Source: Bacteroidota bacterium (GTDB taxonomy: Bacteria; Bacteroidota; Bacteroidia; Flavobacteriales; Weeksellaceae). From it: a stretch of DNA of 10,292 bases. The notes below the pieces were generated by a model. That model ran no database searches, was not told the DNA's origin, and saw only the letters and a program-made list of their open reading frames with translations. The stretch is taken from NCBI GenBank assembly GCA_023433225.1, contig JAEZDQ010000070.1:1-10292 (forward strand), read 5' to 3'. A program made the translations under genes and the position numbers. Below are positions 6,298 through 10,292 of the stretch, piece after piece (position 1 is the first letter of the stretch; each line of letters starts with the position of its first letter).

Positions 6298-8481
6298 ATG
6301 GCAATTTTAGGAGAAATTCGGAAACAGACTTGGCTTTTGATAGTGGTAATCGGTGTGGCCATGCTGGCTTTCTTGGCCGGAGATTTATTCAGCGAAAACT
6401 CTGTATTGAAGCGTGCGTTTACCGGCGACCCCAATGAGGTCGGAAATGTGAACGGAACCCCCATCACGCTGGCAGAATATGTCAATGCCCAAAACCGCAT
6501 GAGCGGCCAAGGTGCTTCTATGAATCAGGTTTCCCAACAAGTTTGGAATTCATTGGTTTCCCAAAAATTAATAAAAGACCGTGCCGAAAGCCTCGGTTTA
6601 ATGGTCAGTGATGATGAAGTCTGGAATTTCATGGCTAACCGCTACGGAATGTCGAGCGGTGCAGAATTGAAAAGCCAAGTCGGCATGTTGAAATCTCAGT
6701 TCGACCAAAGGATGCCCGGTGCAGGCGAAGCATACCAAAACTTTTTGGCTGAATTTGAAAACGCCAAACCGGATTTGCTTTACCAAAAATATTTAGACCT
6801 GATTATGATCGGAGTTGCCGTCACTACCAAGGAAGCGGAATTTCAGCAAATCAGCAATGTACAGAATGCAAACATCGAGTACGGATTTGTTTCTTATGAT
6901 AATTTGAAAAAGAAATATGACATCAAAGTAACCGATGATGAAATCAATGCCTATATCAAAAAATACCCTAAGAAATACCAAAGGGAAGCGATGGTGGATT
7001 TGAGCTATGTTTATTTTGCGTCTCAACCTTCCCAAGAGGATGAAAATGCCGCCCTCAAAGAAATCAATCAATTCCTTGCCCTAAGTGTAACTGTGGACGA
7101 GGTGAACAATATTTCCGATACGATTGAAGCTTTTGGCCAAACAACAAATGACTCGCTTTATGTTTCCCGTCATTCCGAACGGCCTTTCATGTCGCAATAC
7201 GTCACCCGAAAACAAATTGAAACCGCTACCCAATTACCGGAAGAATACCGAAACTTTTTACTGAACGCTTCCGTAGGCGAAGTGGGCGGACCCTTCAAAA
7301 CCGGGAACGCCTATCAGTTATTGAAAATTTCAAAAACAAAACCCATCTCGGACTCCATCAACTCAAGCCACATCCTGATTTCATATGCGGGAAGCGAAGT
7401 AGCACAAAAAGACGCGTCCATAACGCGCTCACGTGATCAAGCGAGGGTTTTGGCGGACAGTATCCTGAATATGGCCAAATCCAATCCGTCCAACTTTACG
7501 AATTTGGTTGCGACTTATTCCGATGACGCAGGTTCTAAACTAAAAAACGGAAGCATTGGATGGACAAGCAGGAATTCACAAAATATCGCTGCGGAATACC
7601 TTCAATTTTTAATCGATAACCCTAAGGGAAATATCGGTTTGACCGAATCCCGTTTCGGTTTCCATATCATTAAGATTGATGATGTGAAATCGGTAACAGG
7701 TTACCAAATTGCCAATATCCTGAAAGAGATCAAACCTTCTCAAGAAACATCGGATAAAAACCACTCTGACGCGATTAAGTTTGCCCAAGAAGTTACCGGG
7801 AAATCCTTGAATGAATTTGCAAATTTGGCGCAGAAAAATAATTTCAATTACAATACAGCTGAAAATGTACAGCGATTCCACGCCATGCCAATTCTCGACC
7901 CCAGTTCGGGAATCGGCAATGAAAAAGACGATGAAATCCTGAAATGGGCGTTCAACAAGAACACCAAACCGGGAAGTTCATTCTTGTTCACCACGACTAA
8001 TGAAGACCAAATCATTGTTTATTTGGCAGCTAAAACGCCCAAAGGATTGGCTTCAGCAAATTCGGTAAGAACTGAGGTAGAACCCATTCTCATCCAACAA
8101 AAATTGGCAAAAACCATCAATGAAAAATTAGGCGCAAACCCGAGCATTGATGCGTATGTTTCGAACTTCGAAGCGGAAAAAGGGACTTCGAGGATTACTT
8201 TCGGTTCAGCGCAATTGGTCGGGAAAGGACCGGAACCAAAAGTGGCCGGTGCGGCATTCGGATTGAAACCCGGAAACACGTCGAAAGCCATTGACGGGGT
8301 TGCCGGCGTATATGTAATCAAAGTGGTTTCTGTGGATCCAGAGCCAAAGGTAGAAGACGCTACTTTCTTGGTGAATCAACTTCAAATGACCCAATCACAG
8401 AAAGTCAACCAACAATTGTTGCCTTCCATGATTCAAGCGGCAGAAATCGAAGACAACAGAATCCAAAGACTGGATCGGTAA
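6298..8481 (+). CDS. PpiD-like membrane-anchored peptidylprolyl isomerase (SurA N-terminal plus parvulin domain)
   Basis: The protein has 727 residues. A single membrane anchor (about 11-29, TWLLIVVIGVAMLAFLAGD) places the rest in the periplasm. A SurA_N-type chaperone region follows (about 45-180, beginning GNVNGTPITLAEYVNAQN). The parvulin (rotamase PpiC) domain is at about 355-463. It starts SSHILISYAG, then FTNLVATYSDDAGSKLKNGSIGW, and ends SRFGFHIIKIDD. Two further stretches (about 545-580 and 650-680, the latter AFGLKPGNTSKAIDGVAG) resemble the C-terminal PpiD repeat of half-parvulin units. Such proteins help outer membrane proteins fold as they leave the Sec channel. It lies in the same orientation downstream of a beta-barrel gene and lptC, which suits an envelope-assembly cluster. 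The ATG at 6298 is the only start that keeps the anchor at the N-terminus. It is longer than E. coli PpiD (623 residues), as is common in Bacteroidota. Confidence 0.93.
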   Translation: MAILGEIRKQTWLLIVVIGVAMLAFLAGDLFSENSVLKRAFTGDPNEVGNVNGTPITLAEYVNAQNRMSGQGASMNQVSQQVWNSLVSQKLIKDRAESLGLMVSDDEVWNFMANRYGMSSGAELKSQVGMLKSQFDQRMPGAGEAYQNFLAEFENAKPDLLYQKYLDLIMIGVAVTTKEAEFQQISNVQNANIEYGFVSYDNLKKKYDIKVTDDEINAYIKKYPKKYQREAMVDLSYVYFASQPSQEDENAALKEINQFLALSVTVDEVNNISDTIEAFGQTTNDSLYVSRHSERPFMSQYVTRKQIETATQLPEEYRNFLLNASVGEVGGPFKTGNAYQLLKISKTKPISDSINSSHILISYAGSEVAQKDASITRSRDQARVLADSILNMAKSNPSNFTNLVATYSDDAGSKLKNGSIGWTSRNSQNIAAEYLQFLIDNPKGNIGLTESRFGFHIIKIDDVKSVTGYQIANILKEIKPSQETSDKNHSDAIKFAQEVTGKSLNEFANLAQKNNFNYNTAENVQRFHAMPILDPSSGIGNEKDDEILKWAFNKNTKPGSSFLFTTTNEDQIIVYLAAKTPKGLASANSVRTEVEPILIQQKLAKTINEKLGANPSIDAYVSNFEAEKGTSRITFGSAQLVGKGPEPKVAGAAFGLKPGNTSKAIDGVAGVYVIKVVSVDPEPKVEDATFLVNQLQMTQSQKVNQQLLPSMIQAAEIEDNRIQRLDR

Positions 8482-8498
8482 AACCAAATAAATACACC

Positions 8499-8529
8499 AA
8501 AAGCCTGGATGAGAATTCAGGCTTTTTTT
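8499..8529 (+). terminator. Rho-independent terminator after the PpiD-like gene
   Basis: AAAAGCCTG (8499-8507) pairs with CAGGCTTTT (8518-8526), with a 10-nt loop and a run of seven T (8523-8529). It starts 17 bases after the stop codon. Confidence 0.92.
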
Positions 8530-8559
8530 GTTCATTCAATTTTTTCTAACGTATATTTA
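8527..8559 (+). promoter_or_regulatory. Promoter of tRNA-Leu
   Basis: TTTG (8527-8530) and TATATTTA (8552-8559) are 21 bases apart, matching TTTG-N19..21-TAnnTTTG with one mismatch. The -7 element ends 13 bases before the tRNA. The -33 box overlaps the T-run of the preceding terminator, a compact arrangement. Confidence 0.55.
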
Positions 8560-8572
8560 CACCCTAAAATTT

Positions 8573-8654
8573 GCCCAAGTGTTGAAATTGGTAGACAAGC
8601 TAGTTTCAGGTTCTAGTGCCGAAAGGCGTGCTGGTTCGAGTCCGGTCTTGGGCA
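8573..8654 (+). tRNA. tRNA-Leu (anticodon CAG)
   Basis: An 82-nt class II cloverleaf is present. The acceptor stem is GCCCAAG (8573-8579) with CTTGGGC (8647-8653), and the discriminator is A at 8654. The D-stem is TTG/CAA. The anticodon stem is CTAGT/TCTAG (8600-8604/8612-8616), with the loop TTCAGGT holding CAG at 8607-8609. The long variable arm is TGCC-GAAA-GGCG, and the T-arm contains GGTTCGAGTCC. The last anticodon-stem pair (31-39) is a T-T mismatch. CCA is not encoded. Confidence 0.95.
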
Positions 8655-8655
8655 C

Positions 8656-8687
8656 AAAAAAAAGGAGAACTTCAACGTTCTCCTTTT
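8656..8687. terminator. Two-way terminator between tRNA-Leu (+) and hutU (-)
   Basis: AAAAGGAGAAC (8660-8670) pairs perfectly over 11 bases with GTTCTCCTTTT (8677-8687) around a 6-nt loop. On minus it ends in eight T (complement of 8656-8663), a strong stop for hutU 14 bases after its stop codon. On plus it ends TTTTGATTTT and serves tRNA-Leu. Confidence 0.92.
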
Positions 8688-8700
8688 GATTTTAATCCTT

Positions 8701-10292
8701 TTATAATAATTCCTCATCCACCAAATTCGGCAACGTAACTTTTAACAAAGGTTCGTCTTCCATCGCGCGTTTGATGGCAAAAATCGCTTCATCATTCCTT
8801 GCCCAGCTTCTTCGCGCAATTCCGTTGTTCACATCCCAATGCAACATCGATTTTAATCGAGATTCTGCATCTGAAGTTCCGTCCAACAACATTCCAAATC
8901 CGCCGTTGATCACTTCGCCCCAACCAACTCCACCGCCGTTGTGAATCGAAACCCAAGTTGCTCCACGGAAACTATCTCCGATCACGTTGTGAATCGCCAT
9001 ATCGGCTGTGAATTTCGAACCGTCGTAAATATTGGAAGTCTCACGGAAAGGTGAATCCGTTCCCGAAACATCGTGGTGATCACGACCCAAAACAACCGGC
9101 CCGATTTTACCTTTGGAAATCGCATCGTTAAAGGCTTTCGCGATTTTAATTCGCCCTTCGGCATCAGCATATAAAATTCGGGCTTGTGAACCTACCACCA
9201 ATTTATTTTCCTGCGCACCTTTGATCCAAGTGATATTATCCTGCATTTGTTGCTGGATTTCTTTTGGCGAGTGTAGCATAATTTCTTCTAAAACTTGACA
9301 AGCGATTTCATCTGTTTTTTGCAAATCTTCCGGTTTTCCACTTGTACAAACCCAACGGAACGGCCCAAATCCAAAATCAAAACACATCGGCCCCATGATG
9401 TCCTGGACATAAGACGGATAAGCCCAACCCCCAACCCCTTCCCCAAGGGAAGAGGAGCTTGAAAATTCTCCCGATTCATCTTTATAAACGGCGGCACCCG
9501 CTCTGGAAGCTTCTAATAAAAATGCATTTCCGTAATCAAAAAAGTAAGTTCCTTTTTTGGAATGTTTATTGATGGCACCAACCTGTCTTCGCAGAGACTC
9601 TTGTACTTTTTCTTTGAATAATTCCGGATTTTCGGTCATCATCTGATTGGATTCTTCGAAACTTAATCCCACCGGATAATAACCCCCTGCCCATGGATTG
9701 TGCAAAGAAGTCTGATCGGAACCTAAATCGATGTATATATTTTCTTCGTCAAATTTCTCCCAAACATCCACCACATTTCCATCGTAGGCAATCGAAACGA
9801 CTTCTTGTTTTTCTTTGGCTTCGCGAACTCTTTTCACCAACTCATCCAAATCCGAAATCACTTCGTCCACCCAACCTTGTTCGTGACGTTTCCAAGTCGC
9901 CGCCGGATTGACCTCAGCCGTAACCGAAATGACACCGGCAATGTTTCCGGCTTTGGGTTGAGCGCCCGACATTCCGCCTAAACCAGCCGTCACAAAGAGC
10001 CCCACCTCGCTCCTCCCCGAAGGGGAGGAAGTTCCCCCTCCTTTGGAGGGGGTTAGGGGGAGGCTTTTTCGAACCCCATTCAATAATGTAATCGTTGTTC
10101 CATGCACGATTCCCTGCGGGCCGATGTACATATAACTTCCGGCAGTCATTTGTCCATACTGGGTTACACCCAAGGCATTGAATTTTTCCCAATCATCGGG
10201 TTTGGAATAATTCGGAATCATCATTCCGTTGGTAACAACCACTCTTGGTGCGTTTTTATGCGATGGAAATAAGCCCATCGGGTGCCCCGAAT
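8701..10292 (-). CDS. hutU: Urocanate hydratase (urocanase), 5' partial, with two low-complexity insertions
   Basis: Urocanase adds water to urocanate to give 4-imidazolone-5-propionate, the second step of histidine breakdown, using bound NAD+. The frame stays open to the window edge: codons before the ATG at 10278 read S-G-H-P, which continues the family motif SGHPMGLFPSHK, so that ATG is internal and roughly the first 130 residues are missing. Numbering from it, the conserved blocks are TAGSYMYIGPQGIVHGTT (45-62), FVTAGLGGMSGAQPKAG (95-111), SDQTSLHNPWAGGYYP (187-202), GFGPFRWVCTSGKPEDL (303-319), VVGSQARILY (361-370), GRDHHDVSGTDSPFRETS (398-415) and HNGGGVGWGEVINGGFGM (446-463). This is the type shared by Bacteroidota and eukaryotic UROC1. 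Residues 72-93 and 273-286 are Gly/Ser/Pro-rich segments encoded by palindromic repeats; everything else is well conserved and the frame is intact, so the enzyme is probably functional. No other hut gene is visible. Confidence 0.95.
   Translation of the reverse strand, partial: SGHPMGLFPSHKNAPRVVVTNGMMIPNYSKPDDWEKFNALGVTQYGQMTAGSYMYIGPQGIVHGTTITLLNGVRKSLPLTPSKGGGTSSPSGRSEVGLFVTAGLGGMSGAQPKAGNIAGVISVTAEVNPAATWKRHEQGWVDEVISDLDELVKRVREAKEKQEVVSIAYDGNVVDVWEKFDEENIYIDLGSDQTSLHNPWAGGYYPVGLSFEESNQMMTENPELFKEKVQESLRRQVGAINKHSKKGTYFFDYGNAFLLEASRAGAAVYKDESGEFSSSSSLGEGVGGWAYPSYVQDIMGPMCFDFGFGPFRWVCTSGKPEDLQKTDEIACQVLEEIMLHSPKEIQQQMQDNITWIKGAQENKLVVGSQARILYADAEGRIKIAKAFNDAISKGKIGPVVLGRDHHDVSGTDSPFRETSNIYDGSKFTADMAIHNVIGDSFRGATWVSIHNGGGVGWGEVINGGFGMLLDGTSDAESRLKSMLHWDVNNGIARRSWARNDEAIFAIKRAMEDEPLLKVTLPNLVDEELL
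9421..9462. repeat. Palindromic G/C-block repeat inside hutU (copy 2)
   Basis: This 42-base segment (14 codons, residues 273-286: five Ser, then LGEGVGGWA) sits between SGEF and YPSYVQDIMGP. On plus it reads as CCC/AACCCC blocks. A small stem, CTTCCC (9438-9443) with GGGAAG (9447-9452), is followed by AGGAGCTT. Its C-block order, AACCCC, stem and final CTT resemble copy 1 read in the opposite direction. The boundaries are approximate, chosen from where the protein stops resembling the family. Confidence 0.7.
10000..10065. repeat. Double-hairpin palindromic repeat inside hutU (copy 1)
   Basis: This 66-base segment (22 codons, residues 72-93, starting SLPLTPSKGGG) contains two perfect 8-bp hairpins with 3-nt loops. 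They are TCCTCCCC/GGGGAGGA (10011-10018/10022-10029) and CCCCCTCC/GGAGGGGG (10034-10041/10045-10052), separated by AGTT. On minus it carries CCCCCTAACCCCC (10060-10048). The reading frame used avoids the TAA inside that block. It sits between TTITLLNGVRK and LFVTAGLGGMSGAQ. Confidence 0.8.

Noticed and set aside
9288..9497. Minus-strand open frame overlapping hutU.
   Set aside because: It is a shadow of hutU in another frame, with no family resemblance of its own; the same holds for the other frames opposite or inside rpsA, the barrel gene, the PpiD-like gene and hutU.
9421..10065. hutU as a pseudogene broken by repeats.
   Set aside because: Both segments are multiples of three without stops, and conserved blocks continue on both sides to a normal C-terminus.
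9421..10065. The G/C-block segments as sequencing or assembly errors.
   Set aside because: Both keep the frame, form proper palindromes and begin and end at plausible loop positions, which random errors would not produce.

Overview
The window looks like a piece of a Bacteroidota chromosome, most likely class Flavobacteriia. Four signs support this. One protein ends in a type IX secretion (Por) sorting domain. Genes start after A/T-rich leaders without Shine-Dalgarno sequences. Several promoters fit the Bacteroidota pattern TTTG-N19..21-TAnnTTTG. The protein families (603-residue S1, PpiD-like SurA/parvulin protein, LptC beside a conserved beta-barrel, eukaryote-like urocanase) are also typical. 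Both tRNAs lack an encoded CCA.

Layout, left to right. Bases 1-1272 (+) are the 3' part of a secreted agmatine-deiminase/PAD-family protein with an Ig-like module and a type IX sorting domain. It converges on rpsA (ribosomal protein S1, minus, 1445-3256); the rpsA terminator carries a small interspersed-repeat motif in its loop. A GNAT acetyltransferase (3486-4001, +) is divergent from rpsA and shares a two-way terminator with tRNA-Phe(GAA) on the minus strand (4047-4119). A strong promoter at 4252-4283 then drives a probable envelope operon: a beta-barrel outer membrane protein (4311-5573) and lptC (5583-6164). These are followed by a PpiD-like periplasmic folding factor (6298-8481), which may also have its own promoter. 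After a terminator comes tRNA-Leu(CAG) (8573-8654). It shares a two-way terminator with hutU (urocanate hydratase, minus, 8701 to beyond the window end).

The most striking feature is in hutU. This otherwise well-conserved enzyme carries two extra low-complexity Gly/Ser/Pro-rich segments (10000-10065 and 9421-9462). Each is encoded by G/C-block palindromic DNA that resembles intergenic repeats of Bacteroidota, and each leaves the reading frame open. The two copies look related and lie in opposite orientations. This resembles the Rickettsia palindromic elements, which insert in frame into protein-coding genes. I regard it as the best candidate in the window for an under-described phenomenon; the rest is ordinary core genome.
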